Source of the DNA: Chryseobacterium piscicola
GTDB lineage: Bacteria; Bacteroidota; Bacteroidia; Flavobacteriales; Weeksellaceae
Reading direction: 5' to 3'
DNA length: 64,000 nucleotides
NCBI RefSeq assembly: GCF_900156685.1
Contig: NZ_FTOJ01000002.1
Location: forward strand, 372,001-436,000
Part shown: in pieces, positions 43,433 through 52,985 of the stretch
Numbering within the stretch: the first letter of the stretch is position 1
Layout of the letters: every line of letters begins with the position of its first letter
Translations under genes and position numbers: made by a program
The notes under the pieces: model-generated
Seen by the model: the letters and a program-made list of their open reading frames with translations, nothing else
Told to the model about the DNA's origin: nothing
The model's database searches: none

Positions 43433-45340
43433 TTAAATTCTCTCATTTTTAATTTCCTCTACAATTTCAGGATTCAAAAGAGTAGAAGTGTCTCCGAAAT
43501 TCGAGAAATCACCTTCAGCAATCTTTCTTAAAATTCTACGCATGATTTTTCCGGAACGCGTTTTCGGAAGCCCCGAAACAAACTGAATTTTATCCAATTT
43601 AGCAATCGGACCGATTTGATCTGAAATCAATTGATTAATTTCTTTTTTCAGATTATCTTTTTGTCGACTTTCTCCAGATTCTTTTAAAATTACAAAACCA
43701 TACAATGCACTTCCTTTAATATCGTGAGGGAAGCCTACAATTGCAGACTCTGCCACGGCCGGATGCTCATTGATGCTGTCTTCTATTGGTGCGGTTCCTA
43801 AATTGTGACCAGAAACAATTACCACATCATCCACACGACCTGTAATTCTGTAATAACCCACTTCATCCCTCAAAGCTCCGTCACCAGTGAAATATTTTCC
43901 CGGAAATGCGGAAAAATAGGTTTCTTTATACCTTTGGTGGTCGCCCCAAATCGTTCTGGCAATTCCCGGCCAAGGAAAACGGATGCAAAGATTTCCTGTT
44001 ACCTGATTTCCTGTGATCTCATTGCGTTTGTCATCCATCAAAACAGGTTGAATTCCTGGTAAAGGAAGCGTAGCATAAGTTGGTTTTGTAGGCGTAACAA
44101 ATGGAATAGGAGAAATCATGATTCCACCGGTTTCGGTCTGCCACCAAGTGTCTACAATTGGGCATTTTTTTCTTCCTACATGGTCATTAAACCAGTGCCA
44201 AGCTTCTTCGTTGATGGGTTCTCCTACGGAACCAATCACTCGCAATGAGCTTAGATCGTGCTTATCTACCCATTCTGAACTTTCTTTAGCTAAAGAACGG
44301 ATTGCAGTGGGTGCGGTGTAAAATTGGGTGACTTTATGTTTTTCAATCACTTCCCAGAATCTGTCTGGCTCAGGATATGTTGGGATTCCTTCGAAAATTA
44401 CGGTAGTTGCGCCATTCAAAAGTGGTCCGTAAAGAATGTAAGAATGCCCTGTAATCCAGCCAATATCTGCAGTACACCAATAAATATCGTTTTCCTGATA
44501 ATTGAATACATTTTTAAACGTGTACGCAGAATACACCATGTAACCAGCGGAAGTATGAAGCATTCCTTTTGGTTTTCCTGTAGACCCAGAAGTGTACAAA
44601 ATAAATAAAGGATCTTCGGCATCCATGATGATCGTTACGAAATCGGCAGAAGCTTTTTCGTATAAATCTCCCATCCAGAAATCTCTGCCTTCTTTCATCT
44701 GTACTTCGTTGTGGGTTCTTTTTACCACTAAAGTTTTTTCTACAGTCGGACATTTTTCTAAAGCTTCATCAATGATTGATTTCAAATCTAAAACTTTGCT
44801 TCCTCTGTAACTTCCGTCTGAAGTAATTAGCATTTTTGCACCACAGTCATTCACTCTAGAAACGACTGCAGAAGCAGAAAATCCTGCAAAAATAACGGAG
44901 TGAACAGCTCCTAATTTCGCACATGCCAACATGGTAACTGCCAATTCAGGAATCATAGGAAGGTAGATGCATACTCTGTCGCCTTTTTTGATGCCCATGT
45001 CTTTCAAAACATTGGCAGTTTTGTTTACTCTTTCATATAATTCATTGTAAGAGATGTGCTGAGCTTCTTCTTTCGGATCGTTGGGTTCCCAGATGATGGC
45101 CGTTTTTTCTCCTCTCACGGCTAAATGTCTGTCTAGGCAGTTTTTGGTAATATTTAGTTTAGCATCTTTAAACCAAGTGATTTTTGCCTCATTCATATCA
45201 TATTTTACCACTTTGCTCCATCTTTGGTACCATACAAAATTTTGATCTGCCACTTTATCCCAGAATTTTTTCGGGTTTTTGATTGATTTTTTGTACTCTT
45301 CAAAGTAGTGCGGTAAATCTTCTATCACATAATTTCTCAT
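43433..45340 (-). CDS. acs: Acetyl-CoA synthetase (AMP-forming)
   Basis: An acyl-adenylate enzyme of 635 residues that activates acetate to acetyl-CoA at the cost of ATP to AMP. The core motifs are YTSGSTGKPKG (about 252-262), TWWQTETGG (about 397-405) and the C-terminal PKTRSGKIMRR with Lys598, the lysine known to be controlled by acetylation in Acs of other bacteria. The length is typical of Acs (652 in E. coli). It is the last gene of a long co-directional block that contains a second acyl-CoA synthetase and an SLC5-STAC-kinase/receiver pair. Confidence 0.95.
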   Translation of the reverse strand: MRNYVIEDLPHYFEEYKKSIKNPKKFWDKVADQNFVWYQRWSKVVKYDMNEAKITWFKDAKLNITKNCLDRHLAVRGEKTAIIWEPNDPKEEAQHISYNELYERVNKTANVLKDMGIKKGDRVCIYLPMIPELAVTMLACAKLGAVHSVIFAGFSASAVVSRVNDCGAKMLITSDGSYRGSKVLDLKSIIDEALEKCPTVEKTLVVKRTHNEVQMKEGRDFWMGDLYEKASADFVTIIMDAEDPLFILYTSGSTGKPKGMLHTSAGYMVYSAYTFKNVFNYQENDIYWCTADIGWITGHSYILYGPLLNGATTVIFEGIPTYPEPDRFWEVIEKHKVTQFYTAPTAIRSLAKESSEWVDKHDLSSLRVIGSVGEPINEEAWHWFNDHVGRKKCPIVDTWWQTETGGIMISPIPFVTPTKPTYATLPLPGIQPVLMDDKRNEITGNQVTGNLCIRFPWPGIARTIWGDHQRYKETYFSAFPGKYFTGDGALRDEVGYYRITGRVDDVVIVSGHNLGTAPIEDSINEHPAVAESAIVGFPHDIKGSALYGFVILKESGESRQKDNLKKEINQLISDQIGPIAKLDKIQFVSGLPKTRSGKIMRRILRKIAEGDFSNFGDTSTLLNPEIVEEIKNERI

Positions 45341-45623
45341 ACTTTTTCTTTTTAGAATTTATTTGTTTTTTTTAATTTAATTAATGGTTGATTATTTCAA
45401 CGCAAGGCTCGCAAAAGCTTTTGTTAAGAATTAATCTGAATATATTTCGGTCTCCATAGTGTTTCTGTCAGCAAGAGTGAATTGTTAGATTTTTAATTAT
45501 TGTACTGACCTATACGAAGACGTTAAAAAAAATGAAAATTTTAGCCGAGTTTCCAAGTTCTGAATTTTTGATTCTTTTTTTTCAAGACAAAAGAGCAGGA
45601 TACTAAAACTAAATAATTTAAGT

Positions 45624-47516
45624 TTAATCTAAATTTCTATATTCATTAATTTTCTCTTTAATTTCAGAAATAATCATTTCATCATCAATCGTCGACGGAA
45701 TCTGAAATTCTTTTCCATCAATGATTGTTCTGATTAACTTTCTTAAAATTTTTCCGGAGCGGGTTTTTGGAAGTCTTTTTACAACCATTACGCTTTTCAG
45801 GAAAGCAACTGCGCCAATTTTCTCTCTTACTTTTAAGATGATTTCTTTTTCAATATCTGCTTTAGAAATTTCTGCACCGTTTTTTAAAACAACCGTTGCA
45901 AAAGGAACCTGACCACGCAAATCATCATCAATTCCTACCACAGCACATTCTGCAACATCGGGATGGGAGGAGACAATTTCTTCCATTTCGGAAGTTGAAA
46001 GTCTGTGTCCCGCAACGTTGATAACATCATCCACTCTTCCTGTGATGAAAATATAGCCGTCCTCATCTTTTATCGCTCCGTCTCCTGAAAAATAGTAGCC
46101 TTTATATTGGGATAAGTAACTTTTGTCAAAACGTTCATAATCATTCCAAATTCCCAACATTGCACCTGGAGGAAGCGGAAGTTTGATGACTAAATAACCT
46201 TCTTTATGTTCATCTAATTCGTACCCGTTTTCATCAAAAATTTTAATATCATATCCGGGAATTGGTTTTCCTGCAGAAGCCCTTTTGATTTTATAATCTT
46301 CATAGCAAGTGAGTAAACCTAACATCGGCGAACCGGATTCTGTCTGCCACCAATGGTCGATTGCGGGAACTCCGATATGTTCCTGAAACCAGTCTAAAGT
46401 GGCAACATCACATCTTTCGCCTGCTAAAAACTGTTTTTTGAAATGGCTTAAATCGTATTTTTTAACAAGTTCGCCGTGCGGATCTTCTTTTTTTATAGCT
46501 CTAATGGCTGTAGGAGCGGTAAACATTGCGGAAACTTTATATTCAGAAATAATCCTCCAGAAAGTTCCTGCATCGGGAGTCATAATAGGTTTTCCTTCAA
46601 AAATAATAGTGGTATTTCTGTTTATTAAAGGGCCGTAAACACTATAGCTGTGACCCACTGCCCATCCAAAATCGGAAGCTGCCCAAAAAGTTTCTCCAGG
46701 TTCAATTCCGTAAATATATTTCATAGAAAACTTTAAAGCTGTAGCATAACCTCCTGTGTCTCTTGTGATACCTTTTGGTTTTCCTGTGGTTCCTGAAGTG
46801 TATAAAAGATACAGCGGATGATTTGATTCTACTGCTACACAACTTGTAGGTTCTGATTTTCTCACCAAATCTTCATAATCAACAATTCCTTCAAACATTT
46901 CATGCTGGTTGTCTATTAATTTTCTGTTGAAGACAATAATGTTTTCCACTTTATCCTGTGCCAGTTCAATTGCTTTTTCAACTAAAGGCAAGTATGGAAT
47001 TCTTTTGGTAATTTCAATTCCTGCAGTGGCTGTAATCAAAGCTTTAGGTTTGCAGTCATCAATTCTTACAACCAATTCTTGCGGTGCAAAACCTCCGAAA
47101 ACAACATTATGAATCACACCAATTCTAGCGCAAGCCAACATTGAAAAAAGTGTTTGTGGAATCATTGGCATATAAATCACTACCGTGTCGCCTTTCTGTA
47201 ATCCTAAAGATAATAGTCCAGCTGCTAATTTTGATATTTCTTCTTTAGCCTGATTGTAGGTGTATTTTATTTTCTGATTGGTAACGGGAGAGTCATAAAT
47301 AATGGCAGTTTCTTGGCCAAAACCGTCTTCAATATGTTTGTCAATACAAAGATAGCACATGTTCAGTTTTCCATCGGGAAACCACTGGGTATAATTATTT
47401 GCATCTTTTGAAATAATTTGTTTTGGAAAATCAAACCATGTAATTTCATGAGCTTGTTCTTTCCAGAATTGCTCATTTTCTTCTATGCTTTTTTTAAATA
47501 AATCGTCTGCTTCCAT
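45624..47516 (-). CDS. Propionyl-CoA synthetase-like acyl-CoA ligase (PrpE/ACSS3 type)
   Basis: An AMP-forming acyl-CoA synthetase of 630 residues. The frame extends upstream to 47606, but the ATG at 47516 begins the family-like MEADDLFKKSIEENEQFWKE. The segment VFGGFAPQELVVRIDDCKP is characteristic of the PrpE/ACSS3 branch rather than Acs. The AMP-binding motif YTSGTTGKPKG, the DHWWQTESGSP block and the PKTRSGKILRK lysine motif are all intact. Propionate is the likely substrate, with other short acids possible. A 283-base gap without clear signals separates it from acs downstream. Receiver and kinase genes lie immediately upstream. Confidence 0.9.
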   Translation of the reverse strand: MEADDLFKKSIEENEQFWKEQAHEITWFDFPKQIISKDANNYTQWFPDGKLNMCYLCIDKHIEDGFGQETAIIYDSPVTNQKIKYTYNQAKEEISKLAAGLLSLGLQKGDTVVIYMPMIPQTLFSMLACARIGVIHNVVFGGFAPQELVVRIDDCKPKALITATAGIEITKRIPYLPLVEKAIELAQDKVENIIVFNRKLIDNQHEMFEGIVDYEDLVRKSEPTSCVAVESNHPLYLLYTSGTTGKPKGITRDTGGYATALKFSMKYIYGIEPGETFWAASDFGWAVGHSYSVYGPLINRNTTIIFEGKPIMTPDAGTFWRIISEYKVSAMFTAPTAIRAIKKEDPHGELVKKYDLSHFKKQFLAGERCDVATLDWFQEHIGVPAIDHWWQTESGSPMLGLLTCYEDYKIKRASAGKPIPGYDIKIFDENGYELDEHKEGYLVIKLPLPPGAMLGIWNDYERFDKSYLSQYKGYYFSGDGAIKDEDGYIFITGRVDDVINVAGHRLSTSEMEEIVSSHPDVAECAVVGIDDDLRGQVPFATVVLKNGAEISKADIEKEIILKVREKIGAVAFLKSVMVVKRLPKTRSGKILRKLIRTIIDGKEFQIPSTIDDEMIISEIKEKINEYRNLD

Positions 47517-47612
47517 AATATTTTTATGTTTTGTTTTTTTAATACGAATGATATGGTTTTGCTTCATTAATAAGATTAAACTATTTGTCTCATTTGACCA
47601 ATTCATTTTTGT

Positions 47613-47978
47613 TTAAGTACTAAGTAACTCCTCAATCTGAGAAATCAGTTTTTTTATAGAATAAGGTTTTGTTACATACGCATCAGCTCCCATTTCTAAG
47701 CCTTTTTCTATATCTTTTGGGTTATTTTTGGCACTGAGAAACAAAACTTTTGTATTATTTAAATTTGTATTCTTTTTAATTTCTTCCAAAGTGCTGTATC
47801 CATCAAGATTTGGCATCATGATATCGAGTAAAATGACATCGGGAGTGATGGTTTTCAAAAATTCTAAAACCTCAGTTCCGTCTCTGGCGATGAACACTTC
47901 GTAACCAATTTTTCGGAAACTGTATTCTAAGGACATTAATATTTTGTGTTCATCATCTGCAATTAAAATTTTTTTCAT
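47613..47978 (-). CDS. Single-domain response regulator (receiver only)
   Basis: A CheY-like receiver of 121 residues. The phosphoacceptor is Asp52 (VILLDIMMPNLDG), with the acidic pair Asp8-Asp9 (IADDE), a Ser-Ala switch region (LFLSAKNNP) and Lys in VTKPYS. There is no DNA-binding or enzymatic output domain, and the stop is followed by the synthetase gene, not an HTH remnant. It starts 36 bases after the SLC5-STAC-kinase stop, so it is surely the cognate partner. The output route, whether a further phosphorelay or protein-protein contact, is unknown. Confidence 0.92.
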   Translation of the reverse strand: MKKILIADDEHKILMSLEYSFRKIGYEVFIARDGTEVLEFLKTITPDVILLDIMMPNLDGYSTLEEIKKNTNLNNTKVLFLSAKNNPKDIEKGLEMGADAYVTKPYSIKKLISQIEELLST

Positions 47979-48013
47979 TTTTGTACTTTTTTAGGGTTCA
48001 ATTTCATTTTTTT

Positions 48014-50686
48014 TTATGTTTTCTTCGGCAAAGTGATCGTAAACGTTACTCCCAAACCGCTGTTTTGTGCTTTTATGGTTCCTTTATGGGTTTCCACTAT
48101 TCTTTTTGAAATCGCTAATCCAAGGCCACTACCTACAGGTTTTCTAATGTTCTGGTTTTTAGCTTGATAAAATTTATCAAAAATCATTTCCAAATCTTCT
48201 TCAGGAATGTTTTTTCCGGTATTGAATATTTTGATGATTAAAACATCGTCTTTTTCTGAAAATTTGGTTTGAATTGTTCCTTGTTCATCGGTAAATTTCA
48301 AAGCATTTCCTAAAATATTCTGGAAAAGCTGAATCATTCTCGCTTCGTCATATTCAAATTGATAATGGTGTAGGAGATCAACTTCGCTTACATGAATGAA
48401 TTTCTGCTGAATGAGATGTAAAATAGGATTTAATGCTTTTTTATAGGTTTTTATAATATTATTTTCATGAATATTTAATGCGATTTCTCCGTGCTGAAGT
48501 TTATCCAGATATAAAATATCGTTGATGATTTCACTTAATCGATCAGATTCTGTGATGATGTTGTTTAAAAATTCTTTTTTAATATCTAAAGGAATATCGT
48601 CATCATCTGCTAAGATTTCTCCAGCTGAACGTATTGCTGTAATCGGAGTTCTTAATTCGTGAGCAACAGAATCTAAAAAATCGTCTTTTTGAAGATCTTT
48701 TATAATTAAATTTTGGTTGGCTGTGCTTAAATCAGTTGAAAGCTTTTTCAGTTCTTCAGATTTCTCGGTTAGTTTTTTATTAAGAGTGATATTTTCTTTG
48801 GATTCTTCTAAAATATCTAGAACTTCTTTTAAAGATATTTTGTCTTCCTTAGTTACGCCTTCAATCAAAATTTTTGCAGAAGCTGTGCCTATTCTTCCTG
48901 CCAAAAGGTTTTCAGAGAATTTAATAAATCTAGAATCAGCAGTTTCGGTTTGAGAATCGATATTGTATTTAATATTGAAAATCCGCAGGGCTTGTTCGGT
49001 TTTCTTTTTACCTAAAAAACGCTCCAAAACATTTTGAATATCAGAAACATAAGCTGTTCCTCTCCAGATGAATGCATTTTCGTGATTTTGAATGTATTTA
49101 TCAATATCTACATAGAGTTCAGCAAAGTTTCTTTCACGGTAATTGCCTTTTCTACTCACAGAAAGGATTGTAAATAGGGCAGTGTTAACTAATATAGACC
49201 AAAAGAAGATTTCAGGAATTCTTGTTAGGAAAGAGATGTCAAAAAACTGAAAAGCATCATACGTATCTCTTAAAATACCTTTCAATTCTGAGTTGTAAGA
49301 AAAATAATATTGAGGAATAATCAACCCGAAATAGCAGATAATTAATCCTGCTAAAAGCCCAATTACTGCACCTTGATAACTTCCTCTTCTCCAAAATATA
49401 GCTCCGAAAAATGCCGGTGCCAATTGTGCAATGATGACAAATGAAATCAGTCCTACAGAATCTAAAGAAGTTTTTAAAATGAAATATTTATAAAAAGCAA
49501 AAGCAACGATAATTAGTCCGAAGATTGAAAATTTACGAATATTGGTAATATTTCTGGTGTTTTGAACTTCATTTTCAGCTTTAAATTTCCCCAACAAACC
49601 GTACGGAATAATCAAGTTGTTGGAAAGCATTATCGACAAGGTGATTGCCGAAATAATAATCATGGATATAGATGAACTCAAACCTCCCAAAAACACCAAA
49701 ACTGTAATCAAAGTATTATCAAAATGTTGAGGAATAAGAATAGAGTAAAACTCGGGATTCACGTTTTGTCCTTGGAAAATCAATCTTCCGCCCCAAGCAA
49801 TTGGGAAAATGAAAATGGTGAAAATTAAAAGATATAATGGGAAAAACCAAATTGCTGTTTTAATATGTTTTTCTTGTCTGTTTTCAACTATTGCGGTGTG
49901 AAACTGTCTCGGTAGAATACAAATGGCTGTTCCGGAAATCATGCAGAGAACCATCCAGTTCAGGGCACCTTCAATTCCGTTGAAGGTATTTTTAGCTTTG
50001 AAATCTGGGAATTTGCTCGCCTTTTGATACAAGTCTGAAAATCCATCAAACGCATAATAAATAACGAATAATCCTAAAATAACAATGAAAAATAATTTAA
50101 GAAAACTTTCCAATGCAATTGCGGAAATGATTCCCAAACGTTTTTCGGAGGCATCAACGTATTTTGTTCCGTAATAAGATGAAAAGACAGCAATTAAGAT
50201 GACTACAAAAGTTCCGCTGTCGGTTAAAATATTTTGTGAAATTTTGGTTTCTGTAACCAAATGAAAAGTTTCGGAAATTGCTTTTATCTGCAATCCAATG
50301 TAAGGGATAATTGCAAAAAGACAGACCAAGGTAATAATGGCACTGAAGCTTCTGCTATTCCCATATCGTAAAGAAATAAAATCTGCCAAACTGCTTATTT
50401 TATTGACCCTTGAGATACGAACAATCCTTGTATTAATGTAAATCCATGCAGGAATCACTATAATGGGGCCAATATAGATGGGTAAATAATTGAGACCGCT
50501 GGTTGCTGCTACACCAATACTTCCATAATACGTCCATGCAGTGCAGTACACAGCGAGAGACAATGCATAGATATAGGGATTATTGATCCAAATCTTACTT
50601 TTTTTCTTCTCTGCCAAATGGGCAACTAAGAACAAAAGCGCAAGGTAAATAAGAACAACGATAAATAAAGCAATACTACTCATCAT
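48014..50686 (-). CDS. SLC5-STAC-histidine kinase (CrbS/CbrA-like)
   Basis: A membrane sensor kinase of 890 residues. The first 500 or so form a sodium:solute symporter (SLC5) domain of about 13 helices. Next comes a STAC-like linker (about 535-610, with FSENLLAGRIGTASAKILIEG at about 588-608), a coiled coil (about 620-655), a HisKA domain with His676 in SVAHELRTP, and an HATPase domain with the N box near 789 and GSGLGLAISKR near 850. In Proteobacteria such proteins (CrbS, CbrA) link substrate import or sensing to acs and carbon-catabolic genes. The neighbouring acs and prpE-like genes support the same role here. Its start overlaps the preceding small gene by 11 bases. Confidence 0.93.
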   Translation of the reverse strand: MMSSIALFIVVLIYLALLFLVAHLAEKKKSKIWINNPYIYALSLAVYCTAWTYYGSIGVAATSGLNYLPIYIGPIIVIPAWIYINTRIVRISRVNKISSLADFISLRYGNSRSFSAIITLVCLFAIIPYIGLQIKAISETFHLVTETKISQNILTDSGTFVVILIAVFSSYYGTKYVDASEKRLGIISAIALESFLKLFFIVILGLFVIYYAFDGFSDLYQKASKFPDFKAKNTFNGIEGALNWMVLCMISGTAICILPRQFHTAIVENRQEKHIKTAIWFFPLYLLIFTIFIFPIAWGGRLIFQGQNVNPEFYSILIPQHFDNTLITVLVFLGGLSSSISMIIISAITLSIMLSNNLIIPYGLLGKFKAENEVQNTRNITNIRKFSIFGLIIVAFAFYKYFILKTSLDSVGLISFVIIAQLAPAFFGAIFWRRGSYQGAVIGLLAGLIICYFGLIIPQYYFSYNSELKGILRDTYDAFQFFDISFLTRIPEIFFWSILVNTALFTILSVSRKGNYRERNFAELYVDIDKYIQNHENAFIWRGTAYVSDIQNVLERFLGKKKTEQALRIFNIKYNIDSQTETADSRFIKFSENLLAGRIGTASAKILIEGVTKEDKISLKEVLDILEESKENITLNKKLTEKSEELKKLSTDLSTANQNLIIKDLQKDDFLDSVAHELRTPITAIRSAGEILADDDDIPLDIKKEFLNNIITESDRLSEIINDILYLDKLQHGEIALNIHENNIIKTYKKALNPILHLIQQKFIHVSEVDLLHHYQFEYDEARMIQLFQNILGNALKFTDEQGTIQTKFSEKDDVLIIKIFNTGKNIPEEDLEMIFDKFYQAKNQNIRKPVGSGLGLAISKRIVETHKGTIKAQNSGLGVTFTITLPKKT

Positions 50687-50870
50687 ATTTTTTTACGATT
50701 ACAAAAGAAATAATGATGGAAATCATCCAAGCAGAGAAAAAATAAATGAGAATCATCGGGTAGCCAAAAACCTCCGTTTCACTATTAAAAAGCAATGAAA
50801 TAGGAATGCTAAACGCAATCAGTAGACCTACGCTCAGGATAATCAGTTTTTGCTCGTGACGCTTTTTCAT
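50676..50870 (-). CDS. Small two-helix membrane protein beside SLC5 kinase
   Basis: A protein of 64 residues with two hydrophobic helices (about 10-28 and 36-58) joined by a short polar loop (NSETEVFGYP). The FGYPMILIYFFSAW segment recalls small membrane partners (DUF3311/DUF997-like) of sodium:solute symporters. Its stop lies 11 bases inside the kinase gene, so it is translated with it. It may be a small subunit of the SLC5 domain. This is inferred from size, topology and position only. Confidence 0.75.
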   Translation of the reverse strand: MKKRHEQKLIILSVGLLIAFSIPISLLFNSETEVFGYPMILIYFFSAWMISIIISFVIVKKYDE

Positions 50871-51045
50871 AATTGATTGATTATTGATTCAAATGTTTTG
50901 ATATTATTTGGTTTTGAATGAAATCTAAATAAATGCTTTCTATTCCCCAACCCTAAAAGGAGGGAAGATTTTACTTGAAAATTGACTAAAATAATTCTCT
51001 TTAGGATAGTGTGAAATAATTTTAATCCATTTTTTAGTGATAAAA

Positions 51046-51079
51046 GATAATTGATGAACGGTATCATTCATCAATTATC
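51046..51079. repeat. Perfect 13-bp inverted repeat (hairpin)
   Basis: GATAATTGATGAA (51046-51058) and TTCATCAATTATC (51067-51079) are perfectly complementary around an 8-base loop. It lies 16 bases after the DUF6814 gene stop, between the transporter half and the sensor half of the block. The minus-strand T tract beyond it is weak, so it may be a terminator, an mRNA processing or stability element, or an operator. Confidence 0.65.
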
Positions 51080-51095
51080 ATCTATCAGTTATAAT

Positions 51096-51320
51096 TTATT
51101 TGTCGTCAGAATATTCTCCTATCAAAGAATAATATCCGAATATGGCCAGTCCGCCTGTGACAATCGGTACCAATACAAAAAGAATGATGATGCCGAATAC
51201 CAGGTCTTCTTGCTTTCCTGATGTGATTTTAGGAACGCCCATCACCGTAATTCCGAAGTAGGCAACAGCTAAGGCAGCCAAGATCCATACAATGCCTAAT
51301 ATTTTTTTTAATCCGTTCAT
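51096..51320 (-). CDS. DUF6814 family small membrane protein
   Basis: A membrane protein of 74 residues with two helices (about 5-26 and 41-65) separated by GVPKITSGKQEDL. The beginning MNGLKKILGIVWI and overall length match DUF6814, a small family I associate with Bacteroidota and with adjacent MHS-type MFS genes. It starts 44 bases after the MFS stop. A helper or subunit of the transporter is a reasonable inference, but no direct evidence of function is visible. Confidence 0.75.
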   Translation of the reverse strand: MNGLKKILGIVWILAALAVAYFGITVMGVPKITSGKQEDLVFGIIILFVLVPIVTGGLAIFGYYSLIGEYSDDK

Positions 51321-51364
51321 TTTAGTAGATTTAAAATTAATAAATTTTGAAGTGGTTATCCTTA

Positions 51365-52945
51365 TTAATCATGGATATTGTTGTTCTTATTTTTGAGATA
51401 AATCAATCCGATGACTAAACAGACTGCTGCAACTCCGATCGGATACCAAAGTCCTTCAAGATACCAGGTTGCATGTCCGGCGTCTTTTCCGGAAGTTACG
51501 AGATAAGTGGCTACTGCCGGAAGCAATCCTCCAAAAACACCATTACCAATGTGATATGGTAAAGACATCGATGTGTAACGGATTCTCACCGGGAACATTT
51601 CAACTAAAAATGCTGCAATCGGGCCATAAACCATCGTTACGAAAATTACCTGAATAAACACCAAGAATACCAAATACCATCTCGTGTCGTTGTTTAATGT
51701 AATTGCAGTAGAAACTTTGGGTTCTTCAGCTTTTCCGTCTTTCATTACAGGACCTGCTGCAGACCAATGAACGATACTGTCTTTTTTAATTAAAGTTCCG
51801 TCTGTGAAAATGGTTTCTTTATGGAACGTGATTAAACTGTCTGTTGCAATACTTTTGTGAATGGCAGCAACTCTGGTTTCTTTAATGCCATTATCTGCAA
51901 CGGTTTTTGCTTCAATATTGACGCTTTTGTACATCGCATCATATATAGGTCTGTAAGCCAAAATCGCTACCAACATCCCGGTCATCATAATTGCTTTTCT
52001 TCCAATTTTATCTGAAAGCCAACCGAAAAATACAAAGAAAGGCGTTCCCATCAGCAATGCTGTAGCCATCAAGTAATCTACCTGCATCGAGTTGATATTC
52101 ATTACTTTTTGAAGAAAACTCATGGCGTAAAACTGACCTGTGTACCAAATTACTCCTTGCCCCATTGCAGCACCAAATAATGCCAATAAAACGAATTTGA
52201 AATTAAATTTATTGCCGAAACTTTCTTTTAGAGGGTTTTTTGAAGTTTTTCCCTCACTTTTAGCCTTAGCAAAAAGCGGCGACTCCTTCATGTTTTTTCT
52301 AATGAAATAAGAAACTCCCACCATTAAAATAGAAATCCAGAAAGGAACTCTCCATCCCCAAGAATCAAATTCTTCAGCTGAAAGTGTGTTTTTAGTAATT
52401 AAAATAACAATTAATGAAATAAAAAGTCCTGCTGTAGCTGTAGTTTGGATCCAAGAAGTCCAATAACCTCTTCGGTGTGGCTGCGAATATTCTGCTACAT
52501 AAGTTGCTGCTCCTCCGTATTCTCCACCTAAAGCTAAACCTTGTAAAAGTCTCAAGATTAAAACCAAAACCGGCGCCATAAATCCTATGGTCTCATACCC
52601 AGGAATACACCCGATAAGGAATGTAGAGAATCCCATGATAAGTAACGTTACCAAAAACGTGTATTTTCTTCCGATGATATCTCCCAATCTTCCAAAAAAT
52701 AGAGCTCCGAAAGGCCTTACTACAAAACCTGCTGCAAAAGTTGCCAGCGTAGATAAAAATGCTGCGGTAGGATTGTCTGCCGGGAAGAATTTGGTTGCCA
52801 AAACAACTGCTAGGCTTCCGAAAATGTAGAAATCATACCATTCTATTAAAGTTCCGAGGGAAGATGCAGTAATCACACTCCAGATGGTGCGGTTTTTCTG
52901 CTTATCTGTCATATTCTCGTAAACATCGTGGTGTTGTTCGCTCAT
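51365..52945 (-). CDS. MHS family MFS transporter
   Basis: An inner-membrane symporter of 526 residues in the metabolite:H+ symporter (MHS) branch that includes KgtP, ProP and shikimate carriers. The helix-1 signature TASSLGTLIEWYDFYIFGSL and FFGRLGDIIGRKYTF (motif A) are intact. Between helices near residues 325-415 it has an insertion of some 85 polar residues (from NIEAKTVADNG to TLNNDTRW), which other phyla lack as far as I recall. With the porin upstream and acyl-CoA synthetases downstream, a short-chain carboxylate such as acetate or propionate is the best substrate guess. Confidence 0.88.
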   Translation of the reverse strand: MSEQHHDVYENMTDKQKNRTIWSVITASSLGTLIEWYDFYIFGSLAVVLATKFFPADNPTAAFLSTLATFAAGFVVRPFGALFFGRLGDIIGRKYTFLVTLLIMGFSTFLIGCIPGYETIGFMAPVLVLILRLLQGLALGGEYGGAATYVAEYSQPHRRGYWTSWIQTTATAGLFISLIVILITKNTLSAEEFDSWGWRVPFWISILMVGVSYFIRKNMKESPLFAKAKSEGKTSKNPLKESFGNKFNFKFVLLALFGAAMGQGVIWYTGQFYAMSFLQKVMNINSMQVDYLMATALLMGTPFFVFFGWLSDKIGRKAIMMTGMLVAILAYRPIYDAMYKSVNIEAKTVADNGIKETRVAAIHKSIATDSLITFHKETIFTDGTLIKKDSIVHWSAAGPVMKDGKAEEPKVSTAITLNNDTRWYLVFLVFIQVIFVTMVYGPIAAFLVEMFPVRIRYTSMSLPYHIGNGVFGGLLPAVATYLVTSGKDAGHATWYLEGLWYPIGVAAVCLVIGLIYLKNKNNNIHD

Positions 52946-52985
52946 ATCAATAGATTTTTTTGTTAATTATTAAATGAAATTAGTT

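Noticed and set aside
47517..47606. Upstream extension of the PrpE-like enzyme
   Set aside because: Thirty added residues do not resemble the family; the ATG at 47516 starts a normal N-terminus.
50867..51067. 66-residue minus-strand reading frame
   Set aside because: It has no protein-like composition, covers one arm of the 13-bp hairpin and part of its loop, and has no coupling signal. Judged spurious.
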